Below, piece by piece: positions 46,891-56,849 of a stretch of DNA of 64,000 bases. The notes beneath the pieces were generated by a model that was not told where the DNA came from, ran no database searches, and worked only from the letters and a program-made list of their open reading frames with translations. Numbering within the stretch: position 1 is the stretch's first letter; the number at the start of each line of letters is the position of its first letter. The DNA is from Armigeres subalbatus (taxonomy: Eukaryota; Arthropoda; Insecta; Diptera; Culicidae): the NCBI RefSeq assembly GCF_024139115.2, contig NC_085140.1, forward strand, positions 51,609,907 to 51,673,906, written 5' to 3'. The position numbers were made by a program, and so were the translations under genes.

Positions 46891-47125
46891 ATAAATGGCT
46901 ATCAACGGTTGCTATTAGAAACCCTGGTTAAACCACAAAGGAAGTACTGTTTGATATGATCAGCTAGTTGCAATCATTTCATCCCACGAACTGTAAAAGC
47001 AACAGGATGAGTTCACCGATCTGAAGCAGCAACATCAGTGGACCATAGTTCCTGTTCATCATCCACGGAAGCGAAAAAATCGCCATTGCACTACGGTGAC
47101 TCTCACAAGGGTAAGTGTCAGAACA

Positions 47126-50040
47126 TTTTCCTTCGGGAATCCAGTAGGGATTCCTTCGGGAATCCAGTAGGGATTCCTTCGGGAATCCAGTAGGGATTCC
47201 TTCGGGAATCCAGTAGGGATTCCTTCGGGAATCCAGTAGGGATTCCTTCAGGGAATCCAGTAGGGATTCCTTCGAATCAGTAGGGATTCCTTCGGGAATC
47301 AGTAAGGGATTCCTTCGGGAATCCAGTAAGAGTTCTTCCGGAAATCAATCCAGTAGGGATTCCTTCGGGAATCCAGTAGGGATTCTTCCGGAAATCCAGT
47401 AGGGATTCCTTCGGGACTCCAGTAGGGATTCCTTCGGGACTCCAGTAGGGATTCCTTCGGGACTCCAGTAGGGATTCCTTCGGGACTCCAGTAGGGATTC
47501 CTTCGGGACTCCAGTAGGGATTCCTTCGGGAATCCAGTAGGGATTCCTCCGGGAATCCAGTAGGGATTCCTCCGGGAATCCAGTAGGGATTCCTCCGAAT
47601 CCAGTAGGGATTCCTCCGAATCCAGTAGGGATTCCTCCGAATCCAGTAGGGATTCCTCCGAATCCAGTAGGGATTCCTCCGAATCCAGTAGGGATTCCTC
47701 CGAATCCAGGAGGGATTCCTCCGGGAATCCAGGAGGATTCCTCCGAATCCAGTAGGATTCCTCCGAATCCAGTAGAGATTCCTCCGAATCCAGTAGGGAT
47801 TCCTCCGGGAATCCAGTAGGGATTCCTCCGAATCCAGTAGGATTCCTCCGGGAATCCAGTAGGGATTCCTCCGGGAATCCAGTAGGATTCCTCCGGGAAT
47901 CCAGTAGGATTCCTCCGAATCCAGTAGGATTCCTCCGGGAATCCAGTAGGGATTCCTCCGAATCCAGTAGGATTCCTCCGAATCCAGTAGGGATTCCTCC
48001 GGGAATCCAGTAGGGATTCCTCCGGGAATCCAGTAGGGATTCCTCCGGGAATCCAGTAGGGATTCCTCCGGGATTCCTCCGGGAATCCAGTAGGGATTCC
48101 TCCGGGAATCCAGTAGGGATTCCTCCGGGAATCCAGTAGGGATTCCTCCGGGAATCCAGTAGGGATTCCTCCGGGAATCCAGTAGGGATTCCTCCGGGAA
48201 TCCAGTAGGGATTCCTCCGGGAATCCAGTAGGGATTCCTCCGGGAATCCAGTAGGGATTCCTCCGGGAATCCAGTAGGGATTCTTCCGGGAATCCAGTAG
48301 GGATTCCTCCGGGAATCCAGTAGGGATTCCTCCGGGAATCCAGTAGGATTCCTCCGAATCCAGTAGGATTCCTCCGGGAATCCAGTAGGGATTCCTCCGA
48401 ATCCAGTAGGATTCCTCCGAATCCAGTAGGGATTCCTCCGGGAATCCAGTAGGATTCCTCCGGGAATCCAGTAGGATTCTTTGGGGAATCCAGTAGGATT
48501 CCTTCCGAATCCAGCAGGGATTCCTTCGAATCCAGTAGGATTCCTTCGAATCCAGTAGGATCTTCGGGAATCCAGCAGGGACCCTTCGAATCCAGTAGGA
48601 TTCCTTCGGGAATCCAGTAGGGATCCTTCTGAATCCAGTAGGACCTTCTGAATCCAGCAGGGATCCCTTCGAATCCAGTAGGATTCCTTCGAATCCAGTA
48701 GGATTCCTTCGAATCCAGTAGGGATTCCTTCGAATCCAGTAGGATTCCTTCGAATCCAGTAGGAATCCAGTAGGGATTCCTCCGGGAATCCAGTAGGGAT
48801 TCCTCCGGGAATCCAGTAGGGATTCCTTCGGGAATCCAGTAGGGATTCCTTCGGGAATCCAGTAGGGATTCCTTCGGGAATCCAGTAGGGATTCCTTCGG
48901 GAATCCAGTAGGGATTCCTTCGGGAATCCAGTAGGGATTCCTCCGGAAATCCAGTAGGGATTCCTCCGGAAATCCAGCAGGGATTCCTCCGGAAATCCAG
49001 CAGGGATTCCTTCGGGAATCCAGTAGGGATTCCTCCGGAAATCCAGCAGGGATTCCTTCGGGAATCCAGTAGGGATTCCTTCGGGAATCCAGTAGGGATT
49101 CCTTCGGAAATCCAGCAGGGATTCCTCCGGAAATCCAGCAGGGACTCCTCCGGGAATCCAGTAGGGATTTCTTCGGGACTTCAGTAGGGATTCCTTTGGG
49201 AGTCCAGTTGGGATTCCTTCTGGAGTCTAGTAGGGATTCCTTCGGGAGTCCAGTAGGGATTCCTTCGGGAATCCAGTAGAGATTCCTCCGGAAATCCAGC
49301 AGGGATTCCTCCGGAAATCCAGCAGGGATTCCTTCGGGAATCCAGTAGGGATTCCTCCGGAAATCCAGCAGGGATTCCTTCGGGAATCCAGTAGGGATTC
49401 CATCGGGAATCCAGTAGGGATTCCATCGGGAATCCAGTAGGGATTCCTTCGGAAATCCAGCAGGGATTCCTCCGGAAATCCAGCAGGGACTCCTCCGGGA
49501 ATCCAGTAGGGATTTCTTCGGGACTTCAGTAGGGATTCCTTTGGGAGTCCAGTTGGGATTCCTTCTGGAGTCTAGTAGGGATTCCTTCGGGAGTCCAGTA
49601 GGGATTCCTTCGGGAGTCCAGTAAGAGTTCCTTTGGGAATCCAGAAGGAGTTCCTTTGGGAATCCAGAAGGAGTTCCTTTGGGAATCCAGAAGGAGTTCC
49701 TATGGGAATCCATGAGGGATTCCTTCAGGCATAGTGTTTCAGTAGTGATTCTTTTGACAATTCAGTTCAGTTCCTCTCGAGATTTCTTCGGGAATCCATT
49801 AGTGATTCCTCCAGAAACCAGTAGGGATTCTTTCGGAAATCCAGTTAACTTTTTTTTCGGGAACTCAGTAGGAGTTCCTTTGGAAATCCAGTAGGGATTC
49901 ATTCGGAAATCCGGTAGGGGTGCTATCGGTAATCCAGCAGGGATTCCTTCAGGCATTGTGTTTCAGTAGTGATTCCTCCAAAAATTCAGTAGAGTTTCTC
50001 TGGGGATTTCTTCGGGAATCCAGTAGGGATTCCTCCGGCG
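47126..50040 (+). repeat. Minisatellite of 23-bp hairpin-forming units (~2.9 kb)
   Basis: The unit is GGGATTCCTTCGGGAATCC followed by AGTA, with 20-23-bp variants, in roughly 110-125 copies; the array degenerates after 49.74 kb. Each unit is an inverted repeat, GGATTCC and GGAATCC, around TTCG, or TCCG in the middle block. As RNA from the plus strand this is a 7-bp stem with a C(UUCG)G or C(UCCG)G tetraloop. Because 23 is not a multiple of three and the unit lacks stops in these frames, the minus strand is open for 804 codons (47299-49713) with a 23-residue peptide period. I regard that frame as a by-product, not a gene. Confidence 0.9.
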
Positions 50041-50265
50041 TAAGGCATTTAGAATGCAATGGGAATAGTTGAAACCTACTCTGCTGTCTAATGAGCAGCT
50101 TGAAGTAGCTCGAAGTTGTTCCTGTCCTGCTCGTTTTTTTTTTGTCAACAAATAGACATGAGAGCGATGGGAATAACTTCGAGCTACTTTGAGCTACTTA
50201 TTGGACAGCATTAGGTTGTGTGAAAAGTAAGTCTAAACTAAGTCTAAACGTGGTATTGTCTTACA
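50041..50265. other. Spacer between minisatellite and SF3B1 relic
   Basis: Contains a short inverted pair (GAAGTAGCTCGAAGTTGTTC region and its inverse near 50175-50205), a small hairpin element. Ends in an acceptor-like GTCTTACAG at 50258-50266. Confidence 0.4.
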
Positions 50266-50299
50266 GATTCGCAGGAGTTAGTAGAAGCAACAATTTCAA

Positions 50300-50985
50300 T
50301 TTCAATGGAGACGGAAGTGAAGCAATGGCAACACCAAGCCTCCGCATTTGGGACGTCATGTCAGCACGATCAAGTGTAACTCGTCGGCACGCCTTAAACC
50401 AAACGATTAATCCCGGACATCCGGAGGACACCACACCAGCTTCAAAACGTCGATCTCGAAACGAGACACTCTTTAATACTACCCCCTCAGTGATGGCACC
50501 TTCGATCGCGATGACACCAACTCTGCATGGCACATGGCAACATCAAACCCAACTCCGACAGGAACCCATCCTTGTTTTTTGCTCAAGTCAAGGACAACAG
50601 CGTCAAATTTACCATCAACCAACCCAAAGGGAGTATACCTTTTATGAAACCGGAAGTTTCGGCAAGCTCTCAGCTCAAGCTCAAGCCCTGAATAGCAAAC
50701 GGAAGCAAAATTATGAAACTGCTTTTTTAAATCCAAGTACGGAACTCCTCCGATGTAAAAGTCATCTGTCCACCAAATTATCGATAAAGCACTTGAGTTC
50801 GGCACTGGACCGCTGCTCAACCGAATCGTCTCACTTCTCAAAAGTCAGGAACGTCACATGCTGGTCAAAGTCATCGAGCAAATCCTGTATAAGCAGGTGC
50901 ACGTTTATGGCGTTGGCCTTGGTGGAATCTGGCGCACCGTACTGTATCGAGTAATTCGATTTTGTATGGCCATTAGGTTTTTAAT
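50300..50985 (+). pseudogene. Decayed SF3B1 (U2 snRNP SF3b subunit 1) fragment
   Basis: SF3B1 is the HEAT-repeat scaffold of the SF3b complex that binds the branch-site region in nuclear pre-mRNA splicing. Three blocks in the order of the real protein are visible in different frames: an N-terminal T/P-rich part with RIWD and TTPASKRRSRNET; KIMKLLF (about 50700) then [15 protein letters not shown] and [16 protein letters not shown] (50777-50893, one frame); and [14 protein letters not shown] followed by a stop and FDFVWPL (about 50908-50970), matching the later [20 protein letters not shown] part. The jump between the last two blocks implies a large internal deletion. Frameshifts and stops rule out function. 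There is no intron inside. The assignment rests on recalled family sequence. Confidence 0.7.
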
Positions 50986-51310
50986 ACGAGGCTAGACTCT
51001 CAGTATATGTTGATATGGTATGTGGAAACACGGCTCTTCACTGTGAAGCAGATTTTGTCGCACATAACGAGCCGGCCATCAGCTCGGTGTCACAGCAGGT
51101 GAGTTGGATTCAGATTACCCTAAAACATATTTTTAAGATCTTATATTTATAATCTGTCTCTCTTCTCCCTCCTAATTTCAGACTGTGGATTTGATTCGAC
51201 TGCGGTTGACAAGAATCGGTAACGGTGGAACGATTGACATCGGTAGAGCCCTGGAGACACGGTTGATTTTGGAGATGAGTTTATGTTACCCACCAGCGGA
51301 GAGAGGCCGA
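50986..51310 (+). other. Two exon-like open stretches, unidentified
   Basis: An open stretch ending TCACAGCAG|GTGAGT (51095-51104) and another starting after CTAATTTCAG (about 51180) can be joined in one frame up to a TAG near 51312; the second reads TVDLIRLRLTRIGNGG at its start. I do not recognise it. It follows the SF3B1 relic and could be part of the same decayed or captured transcript. Confidence 0.25.
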
Positions 51311-51644
51311 TAGGTTTTCATTTTGTTTTTCACTAAGGCTAAGGAGGACTTTTTTTCCACATTTCCCACCGCTCTATTGAATGTGGCTGTAAAAAATTAG
51401 GAGACTGAAACCCCCCTACTAGAAAGTCCAAAACAGACCTAATTTTTGCACGCAATTGCGCACAATTTCCATTGTTATTTCTGTATGGAATTAATACAAA
51501 TCAATTTCCACTTTTCGTAAGACGAGTTCCTACTATCCTATTTAATTCCACCGCGAAGACATTCCACTAAAAGTTCAGTTTTGTTAATTTTATGCTTACT
51601 TTTTCAAGCATACTCATTTGTTAAACAAAATTAATCACTTCATT

Positions 51645-51950
51645 TTTGGAATAAGGTAAATAAACCCAAAAATACAAACAAGACTAATCAGACAATTATA
51701 AGTCAAATAAGACAAACAAGACAAGTAAGGCAAATAATACAAAGAAGACAAAAGAGACAAGTAAGACAATTGAAACATGTAAGCTAAATAATACATGAGA
51801 CAAGTAAGCCAAATAAGTCAATTAAGCAAAATAGGACAAATAAACCAAAATAGACAAACGAGACTAACGAGACAAAGTAAGCCAAATAAGACAAATGAGA
51901 CAATTAAGAGAAATAAGACGAAAATAAGACAAACTAGAAAAGTAACCTGT
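51645..51950 (+). repeat. Degenerate AAATAAGACA array, segment 1
   Basis: Imperfect repeats of ~10 bases around AAATAAGACA, CAAGTAAG and AGCCAAAT. Further segments of the same array occur at about 52112-52195, 52738-52967, 53057-53140, 53565-53783 and 55029-55290, separated by inserted elements. Frames here (Lys/Gln/Thr/Asn-rich) are repeat translations. Confidence 0.8.
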
Positions 51951-52111
51951 CGAGTCGAGTCAAGTACGAGACACTGAAGACGGCCTTACTATTGAGGTCG
52001 AAATACGTATCTGTCAAGATACAATTAAGTGGTGGAATTCAATGGGATTGTATAAACTCGTCTTATGACAGGTGAAAACATTCCACTAAAAAGCTCAAAA
52101 TAATTTTCTTA
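51950..52111. mobile_element. Right half of a TACGTATTTCGACC palindromic element
   Basis: Starts near GAGTCAAGTACGAGACACTG and continues through the right arm to AAGCTCAAAATAATTTTCTT. The left arm is absent. This copy retains the outer ~40 bases that the right end at 24238 lacks. Confidence 0.75.
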
Positions 52112-52195
52112 TAGAAAAGTAAGCCAAATAAGACAAACAAGACAATTAGCAATATAAGACAAATATGCCATATAAGACAAATGAGACTAGTAAAG

Positions 52196-52705
52196 TAAGC
52201 CAAATAAATGAATAAATGAAGAAGGAAGAAGAAAAACGGAAGAGGGAAGAAATAAAAAGAAAGATGGAATAAATAATAAGGAAGAATGGAGAAGAAAGAA
52301 GGAAAAATAAGGAAGGAAGAAGTAAATAGAAAGAAGAACGAAGGAAAAAGGAAGAATAGTAAAGGGAGAAGGAAAAAGGAAGACGGAATACGGAATAAAG
52401 AATAAAGAATAAAGAACAAGGAATAAGGAGCAACGAAGAAGGAAGAATGAAGAAGGATCAAGAAAGAAAGAAAATAGAAGAATGAAGAAGAGATAAAGAA
52501 GAAGGAAGAAGAAAGATTGTAGAAAGATGAGGGAAGAAAGAGAAGGAAAAAAGAAAAGAAAAAAAAAGAATGGAGAAAGATGGAAAAATAAAGAATTAAA
52601 GTAAGAAGAAGGAAGAAAGTAGAGCGAATAAGAAAGAAGAAATAGCGGAGAACAAAGAAGGGAGAAGAAAGAAGGAAGAAGCAAGAATGAAGAAGGAAGA
52701 ATGAC
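52196..52705 (+). repeat. Polypurine tract (GAAGGAAGA type)
   Basis: About 500 bases are nearly pure A/G on the plus strand. The 227-, 173- and 95-codon minus-strand frames here are Phe/Ser/Leu-rich translations of polypyrimidine and not genes. Confidence 0.85.
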
Positions 52706-52970
52706 CAATGACCGGTCGGCCTAATGGTCTGACACCAATAAGACAAGTAAGTCAGAAGTCAAACAAGACAATTAAAATAAATAAGACAAATAAATCAAAT
52801 AAGACAAATAAACCAAAATATACAAACGTGACTTATGAGACAAGTAAGCCAAATAAGACAAACACGACAATTAAGCGAAATAAGACAAAAAAGACAAATG
52901 AGGCAAATAAGCCAAATAAAGAAAAACAAGACAATTAAGCGAAATAAGACAAACAAGACTATTAGGCTAA

Positions 52971-53053
52971 GGGCCAATTTCTTCACCTCCGCGGTGCTTA
53001 CCCATACGCTTAAACCTGGTTTAAGAACTAAGCGGAGGTGAAGAAATCGGCTC
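52971..53053. mobile_element. TAA-flanked MITE of the GGGCCRTTTCTTCACC family
   Basis: Hairpin element flanked by TAA on both sides (52968-52970, 53054-53056), inserted in the AAATAAGACA array; slightly shorter than the 96-bp form. Confidence 0.8.
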
Positions 53054-53143
53054 TAAATATGACAAATAAACCAAAATAGACCAACGAGATTAATGAGACA
53101 AGTAAGCCAAATAAGACCAACAAGACAAGTAAACCATCTAATA

Positions 53144-53290
53144 CTAAGGACACACCTGTGGTACTTGTACCATGGTACAAGAGGACAAGAAAATTATTTC
53201 AAGACTATCTTTGATGAAGACAATAATCGGTACGTTACTCATTTCAAGATTCTTATATCATGGTACTTATACCACCAGTGTGTCATTATA
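53144..53290. mobile_element. Fold-back MITE with GGACACACCTGTGGTA ends
   Basis: GGACACACCTGTGGTACTTG at the left and the inverse of GTACTTATACCACCAGTGTG at the right are inverted relatives with a short spacer. Confidence 0.5.
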
Positions 53291-53291
53291 T

Positions 53292-53524
53292 AAGATGAGT
53301 TTAATACTTTCCATTAAATTCCACTACGCTTTGTTATCTTTGCAGATACGTATTTCGACCTCACAGTTGAGGTCGAAATACGTATCTGCAAAGATAACAA
53401 AACGTAGTGGAATTCAATGGAAAGTACTAAACGGCCGTTTCACGCATATTTGTCCCATGTTTGTTGGGATTTCCTATATACATGGGACAGTTATGCGTAT
53501 AACGGCAGTAAATTCGTCTTAGAC
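53292..53524. mobile_element. Shorter palindromic sibling element with nested MITE
   Basis: The arms share TACGTATTTCGACCTCA with the larger palindromic family but meet directly at CCTCACAGTTGAGG. The right arm is interrupted at 53431-53507. Confidence 0.75.
53431..53507. mobile_element. 77-bp TAA-flanked hairpin MITE
   Basis: Ends around CCGTTTCACGCATATTTGTC and the inverse of GACAGTTATGCGTATAACGG are near-inverted, with TAA on both sides. Confidence 0.65.
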
Positions 53525-53783
53525 GGTTGAATACATTCTTCTAAAAAGAGCTTAAAAAAATTATTTTTGAAGACAAGTAAGCCAAATAGGACAAATGAGT
53601 GAAGTAAGAAAAATGGGAGAAGCCAAATAAGACAAACATGACAATCAAGCGAAATAAGACAAATTAAACAATGAAGCGAAATAAAACAATAAGATAAGTA
53701 AACCAAAGAAAACCAACAATACATATGAGACAAATAAGCCAAATGAGACAAGTAAGACAAATTAAGCCAAATAAGACAAATAA

Positions 53784-55025
53784 GGGTCGTTTTCTTCAAC
53801 TTCGCTTAAGGCTTCATGACATGTCATTCAGAATGGCTGCCTTGCGGCTTACCAACACAGTCAAACAATCACCCACCCCACCCACTCGGATATGCACCGA
53901 TAATTTTAATTCATATACTGACTACATACCTGACTATTTTCTCACTAAAAAAGTAAATCTGGACTTAGTTCGAAGTTCAATTTACGCGGCGGTACGATGA
54001 TATTATTACATATCGCTTATTTAGGGAAGATATATAAGCAAGTGAACAAAGTGAAAAAATTCCCCCAGTAATGCACCATGCCAACGACGGCGCCGGTTTC
54101 AACACTCTGCACGTCGCCGGTAGCGTCGTATGCAAGCAATCATTGATCAGTAACAGACAGTGATGTCGATATGAACTATTATGAAATCATAGCGGAAACA
54201 TGTTCTTCTTCTTCTTCTTATTGGCATTACATCCCCACACTGGGACAGAGCCGCCTCGCAGCTTAGTGTTCATTAAGCACTTCCACAGTTATTAACTGCG
54301 AGGTTTCTAAGCCAAGTTACCATTTTTGCATTCGTATATCATGGGGCTAACACGATGATACTTTTATGCCCAGGAAAGTCGAGACAATTTCCAATCCGAA
54401 AATTGCCTAGACTGGCACCGGGAATCGAACCCAGACACCCTCAGCATGGTCTTGCTTTGTAGCCGCGCGTCTTACCGCACAACTAAGGAGGGCCCGGAAA
54501 CATGTAAAATATCGATAAAATTAATCAATCTTTCCCTAACGCATTATGTATTGATGCAGTAATAATATCTTATTGATTCTGTACTTCGAAACATTCGAAG
54601 CATTGTAAAAACTGAAAAATCGGAGCAAAAAATGATCTTGTTATTGGTGTGTTTGAGCAGCTGGCAACAACGGTTTAAGATGTAAACACAAACAGCCAGC
54701 ATCGTGAAAACATAATCCATAAATATTCACCTAAACCAAAGAAAAACTTATGCTTTTCTGACAAATTCCATCAGTTAATCCCATACTTAGATTGTATTCA
54801 TTAATACTGCGTGTAAATTGGGCTGAATTATTCCGAATACGTTCAGTGTTTACTGTTGTCGGATGTTAACAAAAAATGAATCCCACGTGGATGCTTACTG
54901 AATTGGTATTGGAAGTTTCCACCACTACAAATCCATGGTTGATGATTTTTATGAAACAATCACATAGAAATTTGAGTGTCACAACGCTTCACCTTAAGAG
55001 TTAAGCGAACTGAAGAAATCGGCCC
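53784..55025. mobile_element. 1,242-bp TAA-flanked element, long member of the 96-bp MITE family
   Basis: The left end GGGTCGTTTTCTTCAACTTC and right end GAAGAAATCGGCCC match the tips of the short hairpin family, and TAA flanks both sides (53781-53783, 55026-55028). The ~1.2-kb interior is unrelated to the short members and shows no transposase motif. A Feilai SINE (54204-54494) sits inside. It may be a deletion derivative of the autonomous PIF/Harbinger-like parent, or host DNA captured between two tips. Confidence 0.7.
54204..54494 (-). mobile_element. Feilai-type SINE in the 1.24-kb element
   Basis: CTT-rich tail at the left, tRNA-like head at the right. The 11-bp target duplication CGGAAACATGT lies at 54193-54203 and 54495-54505. 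It inserted after the host element. Confidence 0.9.
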
Positions 55026-55321
55026 TAAACAAAGTAGGACAAATGAAACAAGAAAGCCAAATAGACAACAAGACACTTTTAGCAAAATAAGACAAATAAA
55101 TCAAAATAAACAAATGAGACAAGTAAGCCTAATAAGACAAAAAAGACAAATGAGACAAACAAGACAATGAAGCGAAATAAGACAAACAAGACAAGTGACA
55201 AATTAACGTCCAAGTCGGGTGGTTTAATCCCCGGAAATAGGCAATTAACTTTGATTGAACTGAAGACAAATGAGACAAAATATGTTAAGCTCTTTTTAGT
55301 GGAATGTATTAAACCATCTAT

Positions 55322-55385
55322 GGGTCGATTTCTTCACCTCCGCTTAGGGCTTAAACCAGGTTTAAGCGTATGGGTAAGCACCGCT
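55322..55385. mobile_element. Truncated 96-bp-family MITE
   Basis: Starts GGGTCGATTTCTTCACCTCC and runs to GGGTAAGCACCGCT, then switches to the 0.87-kb element, so its right third is missing. Confidence 0.65.
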
Positions 55386-56256
55386 CCGAGCGGGACACTC
55401 AAAAAAATTTGATTTTCCGTGTATAATATTTGTGTGTGAGTGCTCAATCTGAAAACAACCCGCTCGGAAAGATCTTCTAGACTTCTACCGTGATATCTCT
55501 GAGACAAAAAGATGAGTCTCCTAGATATTTTTCTTCGATGTCTAGAACCTGTCAGACCTCAAATCCGCCTCAAATGCAACAACCGGTTAAACCGGTGTCT
55601 ACCTCAAATTTTAGACGAGTAGACCGATTGAACCGGTAGGGATTTGACAGGTGTGGTCTCCTAGATATTACCTCGATATCTTCTAGACTCGATTACCATG
55701 GGTCTCCTAGATTTCTCCTAGACGTGGGTACCATATTGCTTCTTTTCTTCTTTTTCTTTTTGTTATTCACATACAAATCAATGAAACGCAGCGTTTTTAC
55801 CAAGAAAACGTAAATTTTTCTTTATTTATTCTTTAGTTTTTAAAATTAGGACAACAAATAATATTTATTAGGAATATTCAACCATGGTGCATAAAAAGAG
55901 TTAACCGGCTTGGGAAAAACTGGACATGTGCATCGTTCCATGGAATGTTCCTTGATTTGCCACAATGCAGTCGGTTATAGGTTCCGTTCGTTGGTTTCTT
56001 TTTCCCAACGGCGGGTGTTTCCAGCTGATATCGCCTGATGTCAGAAGAGAGGTGGTGCCCCTATTGGCCAGAATGGTATGAGATGCGGAGTTGCCGTCTT
56101 CATCGATGGGGTTGCGCTGGAGGATGTCTTCCCATCCCGATGTTTTGAAACTGATGTGGTTTTCTCCATTGCACTGTCGCTTGGGTCACGATCGAGTGTT
56201 CGCATCGGTTTTGATGATTGCATGGTATTTTCCTCCCGGAGTTGCACCATAATATG
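55386..56256 (-). repeat. ~0.87-kb repeat, inverted partner of 9571-10438
   Basis: Begins CCGAGCGGGACACTC. CCCGCTCGG recurs ~80 bases later as an inverted word. The minus strand carries the same 69-codon frame (56041-56250) as the 9.6-kb copy with no amino-acid difference; the opposite strand is open too. Function unknown. Confidence 0.7.
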
Positions 56257-56607
56257 CTGACGTAGTGTGTCCCAAATGCGAATTTTTAGTATTGCCCCCG
56301 GGTTTCACTACCCGCCCAGTGAACGGAGGATGGGGGTTATCTCAACGATAATCTGCTGGAGTTTCTTGCCTGCGGTTATAAGAAATAAAGAAGATTATGA
56401 GAGAGGTTCACCATGACGATAGCATTTTTAGCAGTGCAACTGGCGGGTCCAGTTTAAAATCTTTTCTAGATTAATACCCTCGTATTTATTTTTCTTGGAT
56501 TTCTGTAGCCTCCCTATCAAAATTTCTGAATGAATTTGTTTGGAAATTGCTGCACGAATTATCCCGGAATTCCTGAGGGAGTTCTCCCGGAGCACCTGGA
56601 GGAACTA
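56257..56607. other. Non-coding spacer
   Basis: No gene or repeat boundary recognised. It ends at the truncated left edge of the third copy of the 320-bp repeat. Confidence 0.45.
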
Positions 56608-56849
56608 CCCCAAAGCTCTATTTTTTGACACCGGTGCACTCACACAACCAATCGACATCAGTTGTCAAAAAATCAGGATTCATTCAGGATCCAACTTGAC
56701 AACTATACGACTAGCCCAAGTCCTGGTGTTAGGTGGGACGCTAAACAGCCCTGACACGAAGGCCCTCCGACCTTTAAAAACAACTATTACGAACGACATA
56801 GAAGATAATACGACTCGATACAATCGGGAACGACCTAGGCGACGAATAA

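Noticed and set aside
47299..49713. 804-codon open frame on the minus strand, a large repetitive 'protein'
   Set aside because: It is the translation of a 23-bp minisatellite whose unit lacks stops in these frames. The peptide period (23 residues) is simply 3 x 23 bp, and frame phase changes freely wherever units lose bases.
47126..50040. CRISPR-like array of short palindromic repeats
   Set aside because: Units are contiguous with only 4-5 bases between hairpins, without unique spacers, leader or cas genes, and the surroundings are eukaryotic.
52063..52746. 227-codon Phe/Ser/Leu-rich minus-strand frame resembling a membrane protein
   Set aside because: It translates a polypurine/polypyrimidine tract. 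Overlapping frames in the other phases are equally open and hydrophobic.
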